Made by a program: the position numbers and the translations under genes
Shown here: one piece after another, positions 8,268 to 16,844 of the stretch
How the letters are laid out: each line of letters opens with the position of its first letter
How positions within the stretch are numbered: position 1 is the stretch's first letter
The notes under the pieces: generated by a model
The model's database searches: none
What the model was told of the DNA's origin: nothing
What the model saw: only the letters and a program-made list of their open reading frames with translations
NCBI GenBank assembly: GCA_015494075.1
Contig: WGBX01000068.1
Coordinates: 1 to 44,627, forward strand
Length of the DNA stretch: 44,627 nt
From: Flavobacteriaceae bacterium
GTDB taxonomy: Bacteria; Bacteroidota; Bacteroidia; Flavobacteriales; Flavobacteriaceae
Reading direction: 5' to 3'

Positions 8268-8888
8268 TTATCCACGTTTACAAGGTTTTCCTTCCGGAGC
8301 TTTGGATTTAGCAGGTTTAGTGCCTTGTAAAGATAATACATAACTGGAGACCTTTTGTATTTTATCAGCACCTAAAGCTTTCCAAGGAGGCATACCTTTA
8401 CTGGTACCATTAGTAATAACGTTAAAAACATCTTTAATATCACAGCCGTAAATCCAATTTTCATCTGTCAAATTAGGTCCGACTAAGCCACCGCCATCTG
8501 CCACATGACATGCTGCACAATTTTTAAGATAAATTTGTTTACCTTCTTCTAATGAATTTTTATCAGTTAATAATGTAACAGTATTGGCATCAACAATATG
8601 ATGTTCTTTTTTATAAGCATTAACACGTTCTTTGGCTCTTGCAATTTCAAGTTGATATTCATCATACTGACTGTCTTTGCCTTCAACCATATAATAAAAA
8701 ATATAAAAAACTGAAATAATAACAGTAATAATAAATCCGGCTGTCCACCAAGGTGGTAAAGGATTATTCAGTTCTTGTATGCCATCAAAATCGTGGTCTA
8801 ATTTGACGGAACTTTCTTGTTCTATAGGGGTTGCTTTTGTCAGCTTTTTTAAAAGCCTGTCAAAAGCTGATTCATTCTTTTTTGCCAT
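8268..8888 (-). CDS. ccoP: cbb3-type cytochrome c oxidase subunit CcoP (mono-heme)
   Basis: Membrane-anchored c-type cytochrome subunit of the cbb3 oxidase, which passes electrons toward CcoO and CcoN. The N-terminal FixP_N motif (FDGIQELNNPLPPWW, 34-48) leads into one transmembrane helix (about 51-68). A single cytochrome c domain follows, with CAACH at 124-128 and a likely Met axial ligand at 166 (KGMPPW). At 206 residues it is clearly shorter than the di-heme proteobacterial CcoP (about 300) and contains no second CxxCH. The first codons overlap the end of ccoQ by 17 bp. Cys150 and Cys203 are extra, non-heme cysteines. The family assignment is firm; the missing second heme is seen directly. 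Confidence 0.93.
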   Translation of the reverse strand: MAKKNESAFDRLLKKLTKATPIEQESSVKLDHDFDGIQELNNPLPPWWTAGFIITVIISVFYIFYYMVEGKDSQYDEYQLEIARAKERVNAYKKEHHIVDANTVTLLTDKNSLEEGKQIYLKNCAACHVADGGGLVGPNLTDENWIYGCDIKDVFNVITNGTSKGMPPWKALGADKIQKVSSYVLSLQGTKPAKSKAPEGKPCKRG

Positions 8889-9069
8889 AATCTAAATCAT
8901 TTTGGTCGTTAAGGGGAAAATTTTTTAATTCATCAATATGTCTTTTTGGCAAGCCAAATGTATATACTATTACAAAAATAAATATAAGTGTAAATAATAT
9001 TATGGGAAAAAGATCAAAAAAATTTAACCCGGGATGACTTGACAAATAATCTTTGATGTTTCTTAACAT
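8872..9069 (-). CDS. ccoQ: cbb3 oxidase subunit CcoQ-like small membrane protein
   Basis: A 65-residue protein with one central transmembrane helix (about 18-39, FFDLFPIILFTLIFIFVIVY) and a charged C-terminal tail. Size, topology and position between ccoNO (2-bp gap) and ccoP (17-bp overlap) identify it as CcoQ, which stabilises the oxidase in proteobacteria. The sequence itself is too short and divergent to prove the family. Confidence 0.8.
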   Translation of the reverse strand: MLRNIKDYLSSHPGLNFFDLFPIILFTLIFIFVIVYTFGLPKRHIDELKNFPLNDQNDLDYGKKE

Positions 9070-9071
9070 AA

Positions 9072-11270
9072 TTATTTTTTTGCTGTTTCAACTTTTTGAG
9101 TTGTATCAGTACCTAAACGTTGCAAATAAGCAATAAGTGCAACGATTTCTTTTTTACTTAAATCTACTTTTTGATCACCAAAAGCTTTGGCATATGATTC
9201 TGTTGCTTCAACATTATTAGCTTCCAGATCAGCTGCTATTTCTTTGGCTTGTTTTTCTAAAAGTTTAGGGGCATTTTCAATATATTCATCTGTATAATAT
9301 TCAGTTCCATTTTTTAATTTGGTTCCTAATATTCTTAAAGCTTTTAGTTTGTCTTTTATATCAGAGGCATCCAAATCGTTGGTGACTATCCACTTATAAT
9401 TAGGCATGATAGAACCATACATCATAGATTCAGGTTCATACATATGATTGAAATGCCATAGATTAGGTCGTTTTCCACCTTCACGAAGTAAATCCGGTCC
9501 TGTACGTTTGGATCCCCATTGAAATGGGTGATCGTAAACATATTCACCTGCTTTTGAATAAGGTCCGTAACGCTCGACTTCACTTCGGAATGGTCTTATC
9601 AATTGTGAGTGGCAATTATAACATCCTTCTCGAACATAAATATCACGTCCTTCTACTTCCAAAGGTGTATAAGGTTTAACAGTGGCTAATTTGGGAATAT
9701 TTGAATCTATAAAAATTGTCGGTATTATTTCAACTGCACCACCTATGGCTGTAGCAATCAAAGCTAAAACAGTAAATAAGACTCCTCGTCTTTCAAGCCA
9801 ATTATGAAAGTCTTCACCTTTTTGGCGTGCAGCAGGAATTGGTTCTAATGGTGCAGCTTCTGCTTCTGTATCTTCAACAGTATGTCCTTTAACGGTTTTT
9901 ACCAAATTATAAACCAAAATCAAAGCACCGGTTAAATATAAAGTACCGCCTATTGCTCGCATATAATGCATAGGCAATATTTCAGTAACAGTGTCCATAA
10001 ATTCACCATATTTTAACGTGCCATCAGGGTTAAATTCTTTCCACATCAGTGCTTGTGTCCATCCTGCTATGTACATAGGAATTACATATAATAAAATCCC
10101 TATAGTTCCAATCCAAAAATGTTGATTGGCTAATTTTTTCGAATATAATTTTGTTTTATATAACCGAGGAACCATCCAATAAAGCATTCCCATAATTATA
10201 AAGCCGTTCCAGCCTAATGTTCCGACATGAACATGCGCAATAATCCAGTCGGTAAAGTGGGCAATGGCATTTAATGATTTGAAAGATAACATTGGCCCTT
10301 CAAAAGTACTCATACCATAAGAAGTGATGGCCACTACATACATTTTTAAAATAGGGTCTTCTCGCACACGATCCCACGCACCACGTAAGGTTAATAAACC
10401 GTTAATCATACCACCCCAAGAAGGGAAAATAAGCATCACGGAAAAAATTGTACCTAAAATTTGGGCCCATTCTGGAACAGCAGAGTAAAGTAAATGGTGA
10501 GGTCCGGCCCATATATAAATAAAGATTAACGACCAGAAATGGATGATCGATAATCTATAAGAATAAATTGGGCGTTTGGCTGCTTTTGGAACAAAATAGT
10601 ACATTAAGCCTAAAATAGGTGTCGTCAAGAAAAAAGCTACGGCATTATGACCATACCACCATTGCACAACAGCATCTTCAACTCCGGAATATAATGAATA
10701 ACTTTTTGTTGAAGTAAGACTAACAGGCAAACTCAAGTTATTAAATATGTATAACATAGCTATGGTTACTGCGGTAGATAGATAAAACCAAATAGCCACA
10801 TAAATATGACGAACACGTCTTTTTACCACAGTCATAACTAAGTTGATGGTAAACACTACCCAAATTAAAGCTACCAAAATATCGATAGGCCATTCTAATT
10901 CTGCATATTCTTTACTTTGTGTAAAACCAAGCGGCAAAGTAATAGCTGCCAAGACAATAATTAATTGCCATCCCCAAAAATGTATACGGCTCAAAGCATC
11001 ACTATACATTCTTGTTTTTAATAAACGTTGCGTACTGTAATAAGCGCCTGCAAAAATACCATTTCCGACAAAAGCAAAAATAGCTGCATTGGTATGTAAA
11101 GGTCTTAAACGGCCATAACTCAACCAAGAGATTCCATCCATATAATGAGGAAACCAATATAAATAAGCTACCATAAGACCAATTGTAAAAGCAGTAATTC
11201 CCCACACAACCGTGGCCCACGAAAACAGCTTTACAATTTTGTCATCATAATAAAATTTCTCTTTTAACAT
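9072..11270 (-). CDS. ccoNO: Fused cbb3 cytochrome c oxidase subunits I and II (CcoN-CcoO)
   Basis: Catalytic core of a high-affinity, proton-pumping terminal oxidase. The 732 residues join two subunits. Residues 1 to about 480 are CcoN, with about 12 transmembrane helices and conserved His ligands in RPLHTNAAIF, WWYGHNAVAFF and HVHVGTLGWN for hemes b/b3 and CuB. A charged linker (about 475-500) and a transmembrane anchor then lead into CcoO, with its heme c site EGCYNCHSQLIRPF near 545-558 and a likely Met ligand in SIMPNYKW. The fusion is a known trait of Bacteroidota. It starts 23 bp after ccoS and is followed at once by ccoQ. No internal stop or frameshift separates the halves. Confidence 0.96.
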   Translation of the reverse strand: MLKEKFYYDDKIVKLFSWATVVWGITAFTIGLMVAYLYWFPHYMDGISWLSYGRLRPLHTNAAIFAFVGNGIFAGAYYSTQRLLKTRMYSDALSRIHFWGWQLIIVLAAITLPLGFTQSKEYAELEWPIDILVALIWVVFTINLVMTVVKRRVRHIYVAIWFYLSTAVTIAMLYIFNNLSLPVSLTSTKSYSLYSGVEDAVVQWWYGHNAVAFFLTTPILGLMYYFVPKAAKRPIYSYRLSIIHFWSLIFIYIWAGPHHLLYSAVPEWAQILGTIFSVMLIFPSWGGMINGLLTLRGAWDRVREDPILKMYVVAITSYGMSTFEGPMLSFKSLNAIAHFTDWIIAHVHVGTLGWNGFIIMGMLYWMVPRLYKTKLYSKKLANQHFWIGTIGILLYVIPMYIAGWTQALMWKEFNPDGTLKYGEFMDTVTEILPMHYMRAIGGTLYLTGALILVYNLVKTVKGHTVEDTEAEAAPLEPIPAARQKGEDFHNWLERRGVLFTVLALIATAIGGAVEIIPTIFIDSNIPKLATVKPYTPLEVEGRDIYVREGCYNCHSQLIRPFRSEVERYGPYSKAGEYVYDHPFQWGSKRTGPDLLREGGKRPNLWHFNHMYEPESMMYGSIMPNYKWIVTNDLDASDIKDKLKALRILGTKLKNGTEYYTDEYIENAPKLLEKQAKEIAADLEANNVEATESYAKAFGDQKVDLSKKEIVALIAYLQRLGTDTTQKVETAKK

Positions 11271-11293
11271 ATAATTTAATTTTGGTTAATTAT

Positions 11294-11482
11294 TTATTCA
11301 GCTTTTGAAGACGCTATTTCATCTTTTTCATCATCTTCTGAAAACTCATCATCAAATATCATCCTAACAGAAGGTGTGTAGGTGTCTTCATATTGACCTG
11401 TTTTTACAGATTTTAAAAACAGTACCAAAAAAATGAGTGCAATGATAAAACTGATAAAAATGGTTAAATATAATGCAATCAT
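11294..11482 (-). CDS. ccoS: cbb3 oxidase assembly protein CcoS
   Basis: A 62-residue protein with an N-terminal transmembrane helix (about 4-24) followed by an acidic tail (FDDEFSEDDEKDE, 44-56). In other bacteria CcoS is needed to insert the heme and copper cofactors into CcoN. It is the first gene of the ccoS-NO-Q-P cluster, with a good promoter (11502-11529) just upstream of its ATG and only a short leader. The similar order ccoI-ccoS-ccoN in many genomes supports the call. The extreme acidity of the tail is a visible feature of this copy. Confidence 0.85.
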   Translation of the reverse strand: MIALYLTIFISFIIALIFLVLFLKSVKTGQYEDTYTPSVRMIFDDEFSEDDEKDEIASSKAE

Positions 11483-11501
11483 CTTCTTTACTTAAACTTC
11501 A

Positions 11502-11529
11502 CAAAGATACAAATATTTATAAAATACAA
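11502..11529 (-). promoter_or_regulatory. Promoter for the ccoS-NO-Q-P cluster
   Basis: On the minus strand TTG (11529-11527) and TATCTTTG (11509-11502) are separated by 17 nt and lie 20 nt before the ccoS ATG. They match the -33 and -7 elements of Bacteroidota promoters, though the spacer is shorter than the usual 20-21. No FNR-like TTGAT-N4-ATCAA box is seen in this 56-bp gap. Confidence 0.6.
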
Positions 11530-11538
11530 AAATATCTT

Positions 11539-13950
11539 TTAATCTTGAAACTTATTGTATTTCAGTGAATTAGAAATAATATTTGTTAGCAATGTAACAA
11601 ATACAACAATAGAGATAGAACTAATTGGCATTAAAATAGCTGCTACAATAGGTGTTAAATGATTGGTAATTGCAAAACCTAAACCTATTATATTATACAA
11701 AAAAGCTATCATAAAACTCAGGTAAATTATATATTTTGATTGTTTGGCAATTTTTAAAAATCGAGGTAATTGGATCAAACGATCTCCTTTTAAAATTCCA
11801 TCTGATGAAGGTGTAAAGACATTAGTATCATCCGAGAGGGCCACCCCAACATCTGCTTGTTGCAAAGCGCCGGCATCATTTAAGCCATCTCCTATCATCA
11901 TAATCCGTTTGCCTTGTTTTTGCAATTCATAAATAAAATTCATTTTATCATGCACAGATTGATTGAATTTATAAATAAGATTCGATGGTAAAAGCGCCTT
12001 TAGAGCAGTTTCTTCGTGTGCATTATCGCCAGATAACACATATAGTTTATAATCTTTGTCTAATTGTTTAAAGAGATGAGGCAATCCGGGCCGATAATTT
12101 GCTTCAAAAATAAATGTTCCTAATATATGCGTGTTTTTGCAAATAAAAACTTGAGTACTTTCTTCTTCTGATTGAGCACCGGTAAATGGTGCAGAACCTA
12201 TTTTATAAGCATCATCTCCAACTTTTGCTTCAATGCCTTTACCTGTTATTTCGGTTATAAAATCCAGATTTTTTATTGAAGCATTATGAAAATATTCATA
12301 AATAAGTCTGCTTAGCGGATGATTGGAAGCTTTAACCATTGTTTTAATAATGCTTTGGTCTTCATCAGACAAAATTTGTCCTTCATAGCGCAGTTTGTAT
12401 TTATCTTGTTTCGTAAGTGTGCCTGTTTTATCGAAAACTATGGTGTCAATTTTTGACAGATCCTCAACAACTTGTGCATTTTTTAAATAAAATTGATGGT
12501 AGCCAAATTTTCTTAATATATTTCCAAAAGCAAATGGAGCTGATAATGCCAAGGCACACGGACAAGCTACAATTAATACAGCAGTTATTACCCAAATAGC
12601 TGTTGACCAATGATCAGTAACAGCCCAATACAAACCTGCTAAAAAGGCAATACTGAGAATAACAAAGGTAAAATATTGACTAATCTTATCAGTTAAGGAC
12701 TTAATGGTTTGAGTATTATTTTCCTTAAAAGCTTCTCGGCTCCATAATTTGGTCAAATAGCTATTATCTACATCACTTATAGCTTCTATTTCGATATAAC
12801 TTCCCTTTTGCTTGCCGCCAGCCAGCAGCTTATCTCCTACTTTTTTTTCGATAGGCATAGATTCACCTGTCACAAAACTATAATCTATCAGCGCTTTGTT
12901 TTTCATCAAAATGCCATCTACTGGAATTATTTCTTCGTTACGTATTAAAAATCGATCACCGGCTTTTAAATCTTTAATTTGAACAACTTCTTCTTTATCA
13001 CCCACTAATTTTGTTACGGCTATAGGGAAATAAGACTTATAATCTCGTTCAAAGGAAAGATAATCATAGGTTATCCGCTGAAAGTATTTGCCTAACAATA
13101 AAAAGAAAACCAAACCAGTTAAGCTATCAAAATACCCTGTTCCGGTACCGGTTAAAATTTCGTAAGTACTACGTAAAAACAAAACGGTTATACCTAAGGC
13201 AATTAAAATATCGACATTGATAATTTTTTGACGCAATCCTTTAATGGCACTATCAAAATAATCTTGAGCTGCAAAAAAAACAACAGGTAAAGTTAAAGCA
13301 AATATTAACCAACGAAATAGAGGTGCAAATTTTTCAATCCAAAAACCTTGTTGTTGAATATATTCCGGTAAGGACATAAGCATAATATTGCCAAAAGAAA
13401 ATCCGGCAATGGCCAATTGATAAAGTAATTTTTTATTTGATTTTTTTTTATCTTTTTCTAGGTCATCTAAACTAATTAGCGGCGGATACGCAATTGAAGC
13501 CAAAATTTCGACAATTTCACGCAATGTCAGATGATCACCTTGATAAGTAACACGAACATTTTTTGCAGGAAAATTAACTTCTGAATGTGTAATGTATGGA
13601 TTGAGTTTGTCTAAATTTTCTAAAACCCAAATACAAGAGCTGCAATGAATATTAGGAATATAAAAATTGACAATTTTAACAGGCCCACCTTCAAATTCTA
13701 GTAGTTTTTGTTCAATATCAGGATCGTCTAAATAAGCGTATTTGTGTTTAATTTCCTGATCTATTTGTGTATTTTTAATACCCGGCGTCTCATTAATTTT
13801 GTAGTATTTAGCCAGTTTGTTTTGATTTAATATTTCGTAAACCGTCTTACAACCGTTGCAACAGAAGGGTTTTTCGTCAAACCAAACGGTTTCGTTTTCA
13901 GACATTTCTAAACCACAATGATAACAAGTTAATTTCTCTTTGGAAGACAT
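11539..13950 (-). CDS. ccoI: Copper-translocating P1B-type ATPase CcoI/FixI
   Basis: An 803-residue P-type ATPase that exports Cu(I) across the membrane to supply the cbb3 oxidase. The N-terminus has a Cys-rich metal-binding domain (Cys9, Cys12, Cys30, Cys31, Cys34), then a heavy-metal-associated domain with HCSSC (102-106). Next come the transmembrane region, the actuator motif TGES, the intramembrane CPCALALS near 464, the phosphorylation motif DKTGTLT near 504, SNHPLSR, and GDGLNDAGAL in the hinge. It has its own -7 element upstream and ends 56 bp before ccoS. Role in oxidase assembly rather than general copper detoxification follows from the Cys-rich N-domain and from the neighbours. Confidence 0.95.
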   Translation of the reverse strand: MSSKEKLTCYHCGLEMSENETVWFDEKPFCCNGCKTVYEILNQNKLAKYYKINETPGIKNTQIDQEIKHKYAYLDDPDIEQKLLEFEGGPVKIVNFYIPNIHCSSCIWVLENLDKLNPYITHSEVNFPAKNVRVTYQGDHLTLREIVEILASIAYPPLISLDDLEKDKKKSNKKLLYQLAIAGFSFGNIMLMSLPEYIQQQGFWIEKFAPLFRWLIFALTLPVVFFAAQDYFDSAIKGLRQKIINVDILIALGITVLFLRSTYEILTGTGTGYFDSLTGLVFFLLLGKYFQRITYDYLSFERDYKSYFPIAVTKLVGDKEEVVQIKDLKAGDRFLIRNEEIIPVDGILMKNKALIDYSFVTGESMPIEKKVGDKLLAGGKQKGSYIEIEAISDVDNSYLTKLWSREAFKENNTQTIKSLTDKISQYFTFVILSIAFLAGLYWAVTDHWSTAIWVITAVLIVACPCALALSAPFAFGNILRKFGYHQFYLKNAQVVEDLSKIDTIVFDKTGTLTKQDKYKLRYEGQILSDEDQSIIKTMVKASNHPLSRLIYEYFHNASIKNLDFITEITGKGIEAKVGDDAYKIGSAPFTGAQSEEESTQVFICKNTHILGTFIFEANYRPGLPHLFKQLDKDYKLYVLSGDNAHEETALKALLPSNLIYKFNQSVHDKMNFIYELQKQGKRIMMIGDGLNDAGALQQADVGVALSDDTNVFTPSSDGILKGDRLIQLPRFLKIAKQSKYIIYLSFMIAFLYNIIGLGFAITNHLTPIVAAILMPISSISIVVFVTLLTNIISNSLKYNKFQD

Positions 13951-13969
13951 TTTAAATAAATAAAGTCAA

Positions 13970-13977
13970 CAAATTTA
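13970..13977 (-). promoter_or_regulatory. Putative -7 element (TAAATTTG) for ccoI
   Basis: On the minus strand TAAATTTG lies about 20 nt before the ccoI ATG, between the upstream microprotein gene and ccoI. No TTG at -33. It suggests that ccoI can be transcribed separately from both neighbours. Confidence 0.45.
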
Positions 13978-14012
13978 TAATAATTCTAGATAGCAGATTG
14001 TTAAAATTCAAC

Positions 14013-14108
14013 TTATTTACCCGACATAAATAATTGCATAAAGAAAATCAACATCAATGCAATCATAATCATGCCCATAATATATAATACAGCTTCTTGT
14101 CCTTTCAT
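14013..14108 (-). CDS. Methionine-rich single-TM microprotein (31 aa) upstream of ccoI
   Basis: A 31-codon reading frame with ATG start and TAA stop. After a short polar N-terminus (MKGQEA) it is one continuous hydrophobic segment of about 22 residues (7-28), ending SGK, an N-out or N-in single membrane span. Seven of the 31 residues are Met (1, 11, 13, 15, 19, 24, 28), with MGMIM in the middle of the helix. It lies on the same strand as, and 62 bp upstream of, the copper ATPase ccoI. An imperfect -7 box (TAAATTGC) precedes it by about 40 nt. I do not recognise it. Position suggests an accessory subunit of the oxidase or a copper-handling peptide, by analogy with CcoM or CcoS, but no homology is claimed. 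It could also be a chance frame in a 222-bp gap. Confidence 0.55.
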   Translation of the reverse strand: MKGQEAVLYIMGMIMIALMLIFFMQLFMSGK

Positions 14109-14172
14109 AATGAGTAATAATTTAATTAAAATAATTGCAATTTAGCTAAAACATTAAATATCGCATAATGCA

Positions 14173-14385
14173 TTATTTATGACTACCATCACAAAAAGGT
14201 GCATCTTGTGTCCGTTGGCAAGTACACAATAAATAATTTTTAGTTTTATTTACGCTAAAAATCAATGGTCTCAATCCGGTATCAGAGTGTTTACCATTAC
14301 AAAAAGGCAACCGAGAAGATAAACCACAAGTACACCATGTATAATTTTTATTTGCTTCTAATTGCAATTTAATAGAGTTATTCAT
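14173..14385 (-). CDS. Tandem-motif CDGSH iron-sulfur protein
   Basis: A 70-residue protein made of two CDGSH-type 2Fe-2S motifs. Motif 1 is Cys18, Cys20, Cys29, His33 (CTCGLSSRLPFCNGKH) and motif 2 is Cys54, Cys56, Cys65, His69 (CTCQRTQDAPFCDGSH). The first motif has Asn in place of the signature Asp, but all four ligands are present. This tandem layout resembles the mitochondrial inner NEET protein (CISD3/Miner2) rather than the dimeric single-motif mitoNEET. NEET proteins carry redox-active, transferable clusters; the substrate here is unknown. No signal peptide, so probably cytoplasmic. It lies at the head of the respiratory block, with its own promoter. Confidence 0.9.
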   Translation of the reverse strand: MNNSIKLQLEANKNYTWCTCGLSSRLPFCNGKHSDTGLRPLIFSVNKTKNYLLCTCQRTQDAPFCDGSHK

Positions 14386-14403
14386 CTAATGTTTATTTAA
14401 ATA

Positions 14404-14434
14404 CAAACATACATATATAATTCTACCATGACAA
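14404..14434 (-). promoter_or_regulatory. Promoter for the CDGSH gene
   Basis: On the minus strand TTG (14434-14432) and TATGTTTG (14411-14404) are separated by 20 nt, a good match to the Bacteroidota -33/-7 consensus. The start codon lies about 18 nt downstream of the -7 box, so the leader is short. Confidence 0.6.
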
Positions 14435-14472
14435 ATATCATTAGTGACTTTTTTACTTCGAGCAGTTTTTTA

Positions 14473-14480
14473 TACTTTTG
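14473..14480 (+). promoter_or_regulatory. Putative -7 element (TACTTTTG) for tyrS
   Basis: TACTTTTG followed by CA lies 21 nt before the tyrS ATG, back to back with the CDGSH promoter. There is no TTG at -33. No T-box leader fits in the remaining leader of about 15-20 nt. Confidence 0.45.
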
Positions 14481-14501
14481 CAATACAAAAAACAAAAATA
14501 A

Positions 14502-15797
14502 ATGAGCAAATTTGTAGAAGAACTTAAATGGCGTGGTTTGTTACATGACATAATGCCCGGTACAGAAAAATTATTAGACCAAAAACAAGTGAGTGGTTAT
14601 ATAGGTTTTGACCCAACAGCCGACTCTCTTCATATAGGTAATTTAGTTCCTATTCTGATTTTAATGCATTTTCAACGAGCCGGACATAAACCTATTGCTT
14701 TAGTCGGCGGTGCTACCGGTATGATTGGTGATCCTTCCGGAAAATCAAAAGAACGCAATTTGTTAGATGAAAAAACATTGAACCATAACATAACTGCCAT
14801 AAAAAAACAACTAGCACAATTTATAGACTTTGAAGCCAAAGACAATCCGGCAGTTTTAGTGAATAATTATGATTGGTTTAAAGATGTATCCTTGATAGAA
14901 TTTGTTAGGAATATCGGCAAACATATTTCTGTAAATTATATGATGGCTAAAGATTCTGTAAAAAAAAGACTTAATCCGGAACATGATGATAGTACAGGTA
15001 TGTCTTTTACAGAATTTACCTATCAACTATTTCAAGGTTATGATTTTTTACATTTATACCGTCATAATAACTGTCAACTACAAATGGGAGGCAGCGATCA
15101 GTGGGGCAACATGACTACAGGCACCGAACTTATCAGACGCGTTGAAGGGGGTAAAGCTTATGCTTTAACCGTTCCCCTTATAACCAAGTCTGATGGCGGA
15201 AAATTTGGCAAAACAGAGCAGGGTAATGTATGGCTTAGTTCCAAATATACGTCACCTTATAAATTTTACCAATTCTGGATTAATGTCAGTGATGAAGATG
15301 CAGAAAAATACATTAAGATTTTTACATTTTTAGATAAAGAAACTATAGAAAAACTTATATTTGAACATCGCGAAACACCTCATTTACGTTTACTGCAAAA
15401 GAAACTTGCCGAAGAGGTAACCAAGATGGTTCATAGTGAAGACGCTTTACAAAAAGCACAAGAAGCCAGTCAAATTTTGTTTAATAAAAAAGCCGGATCA
15501 GAAGCTTTAAAACAATTAGACGAACAAACTTTTTTAGATGTATTTGAGGGGGTGCCTCAAGGAGAATTACATCTTGAAGACCTACAAAAAGGAATAGATA
15601 TTGGCTCAGCTTTAATAGAAAGCGGATTTTTAAGCTCCGGAAATGAAGCGCGTCGGGCGCTAAAAGAAAATTCAGTCTCTGTAAATAAAGAAAAAGTAAA
15701 TTCTGATAAAATTTTAACTCCCGAAGATCTTATCAGCGGTAAATATATCTTACTGCAGCGTGGTAAAAAGAAATATTTTTTAGTCCATATAAAATAG
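14502..15797 (+). CDS. tyrS: Tyrosine-tRNA ligase
   Basis: Class I aminoacyl-tRNA synthetase that charges tRNA-Tyr. At 431 residues it has the usual bacterial TyrS layout. A Rossmann catalytic domain carries the HIGH-like HIGN at 44-47, [14 protein letters not shown], the tRNA/ATP site GGSDQWGN, and the KMSKS-equivalent KFGKT near 233-237. The C-terminal S4 RNA-binding domain spans roughly 365-431 ([21 protein letters not shown]). The start is preceded by an A-rich leader without Shine-Dalgarno. It is followed 59 bp later by glsA, with a long hairpin between. KFGKT rather than KMSKS places it in the TyrS group common in Gram-negative bacteria. Confidence 0.96.
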   Translation: MSKFVEELKWRGLLHDIMPGTEKLLDQKQVSGYIGFDPTADSLHIGNLVPILILMHFQRAGHKPIALVGGATGMIGDPSGKSKERNLLDEKTLNHNITAIKKQLAQFIDFEAKDNPAVLVNNYDWFKDVSLIEFVRNIGKHISVNYMMAKDSVKKRLNPEHDDSTGMSFTEFTYQLFQGYDFLHLYRHNNCQLQMGGSDQWGNMTTGTELIRRVEGGKAYALTVPLITKSDGGKFGKTEQGNVWLSSKYTSPYKFYQFWINVSDEDAEKYIKIFTFLDKETIEKLIFEHRETPHLRLLQKKLAEEVTKMVHSEDALQKAQEASQILFNKKAGSEALKQLDEQTFLDVFEGVPQGELHLEDLQKGIDIGSALIESGFLSSGNEARRALKENSVSVNKEKVNSDKILTPEDLISGKYILLQRGKKKYFLVHIK

Positions 15798-15805
15798 ACT
15801 TTATA

Positions 15806-15842
15806 AGCCAAAACCTTATCAACTATTGATAAGGCTTTGGCT
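15806..15842 (+). repeat. Long stem-loop between tyrS and glsA
   Basis: A 17-position stem with one mismatch (AGCCAAAACCTTATCAA pairs with TTGATAAGGCTTTGGCT, three-base loop), starting 8 bp after the tyrS stop and ending 14 bp before the glsA ATG. On the plus strand it is followed by a run of A, not T, so it is not a canonical terminator for tyrS. It may be an mRNA stability or processing element. Confidence 0.6.
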
Positions 15843-15856
15843 AAAAAAAAATATAA

Positions 15857-16768
15857 ATGTTTAAAAACCTCTTAGAACAAATTTATAAGGAAGTTAACAC
15901 CTTAAACTTAGAAGGTCAACAAGCTAGTTATATTCCTGAGTTAGCTAATGTTCAACCCAATAAATTTGCACTCCATATAACCACAATTGATAAAAAACAC
16001 TACGGCATAGGTGATGTAAATGAAAAATTCAGCTTGCAAAGTATTGCCAAAGTATTTGCTTTTACTTTGGCCTACCAACTAAAAGGAAGTGCTATATTTC
16101 AGCATGTAGGTGTTGAACCTTCCGGCAACCCGTTTAACTCCTTAATACAATTAGAACAAGAACAAGGCTTTCCTCGCAATCCGCTTATTAATGCCGGTGC
16201 ATTGGCTATTTGTGATGTTTTGATTTCAGAACTAAACAATCCGGAAGATGAAATATTGTCTTTTGTACGCAAAATAGCACGAAATAAAACCATAACTTAT
16301 AATCCGGCTGTTTACCAATCTGAAAAAAAAACAGGTTATCGCAACCGCGCTTTAATACACTTAATGAAATCTTTCGGGCGCATACAAAATGAAACTGAAA
16401 ACGTTTTGGATTTATACTTTAAACTCTGTTCAATAGAAATGACAGCCAGCGAATTGTCGAAAACTTTTTTATTGTATGCCAATAGTGGTATCATACCTGA
16501 TAGTCCTGAACAAATTCTTACAGAAAGTCAAACCAAGCGGCTCAATGCCATTATGCAAACTTGTGGCTTTTATGATGAAGCGGGCGAATTTACATTCAGA
16601 GTAGGATTGCCGGGAAAAAGTGGTGTAGGTGGCGGAATTGCTGCCTTGCATCCGGGCAAATATGCTATTGCTGTGTGGAGTCCGCTGCTCAACGCTAAAG
16701 GCAACTCTGTAAAAGGCATGAAAGCCTTAGAATTATTAACTACCAAATTAGGATGGAGTATTTTCTAA
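15857..16768 (+). CDS. glsA: Glutaminase A
   Basis: Hydrolyses L-glutamine to L-glutamate and ammonia in the cytoplasm. The 303-residue length is typical of GlsA. It has the serine-beta-lactamase-like fold, with the catalytic SxxK at 62-65 (QSIAKVF), VGVEPSGNPFNS, NPLINAGALA, and the C-terminal GKSGVGGGI segment near 255 that closes the active site. It lies 59 bp after tyrS on the same strand, with no recognisable promoter of its own, so it probably depends on tyrS transcription passing the intervening hairpin. The leader before the ATG is almost pure A/T (AAAAAAAAATATAA). Confidence 0.94.
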   Translation: MFKNLLEQIYKEVNTLNLEGQQASYIPELANVQPNKFALHITTIDKKHYGIGDVNEKFSLQSIAKVFAFTLAYQLKGSAIFQHVGVEPSGNPFNSLIQLEQEQGFPRNPLINAGALAICDVLISELNNPEDEILSFVRKIARNKTITYNPAVYQSEKKTGYRNRALIHLMKSFGRIQNETENVLDLYFKLCSIEMTASELSKTFLLYANSGIIPDSPEQILTESQTKRLNAIMQTCGFYDEAGEFTFRVGLPGKSGVGGGIAALHPGKYAIAVWSPLLNAKGNSVKGMKALELLTTKLGWSIF

Positions 16769-16844
16769 TATTTTCTATTTAGTTTTAAAATAAAAATACC
16801 TGTTATTGTTAATAACTATTTAGCATTCTCTGCGCTTTATTTTA

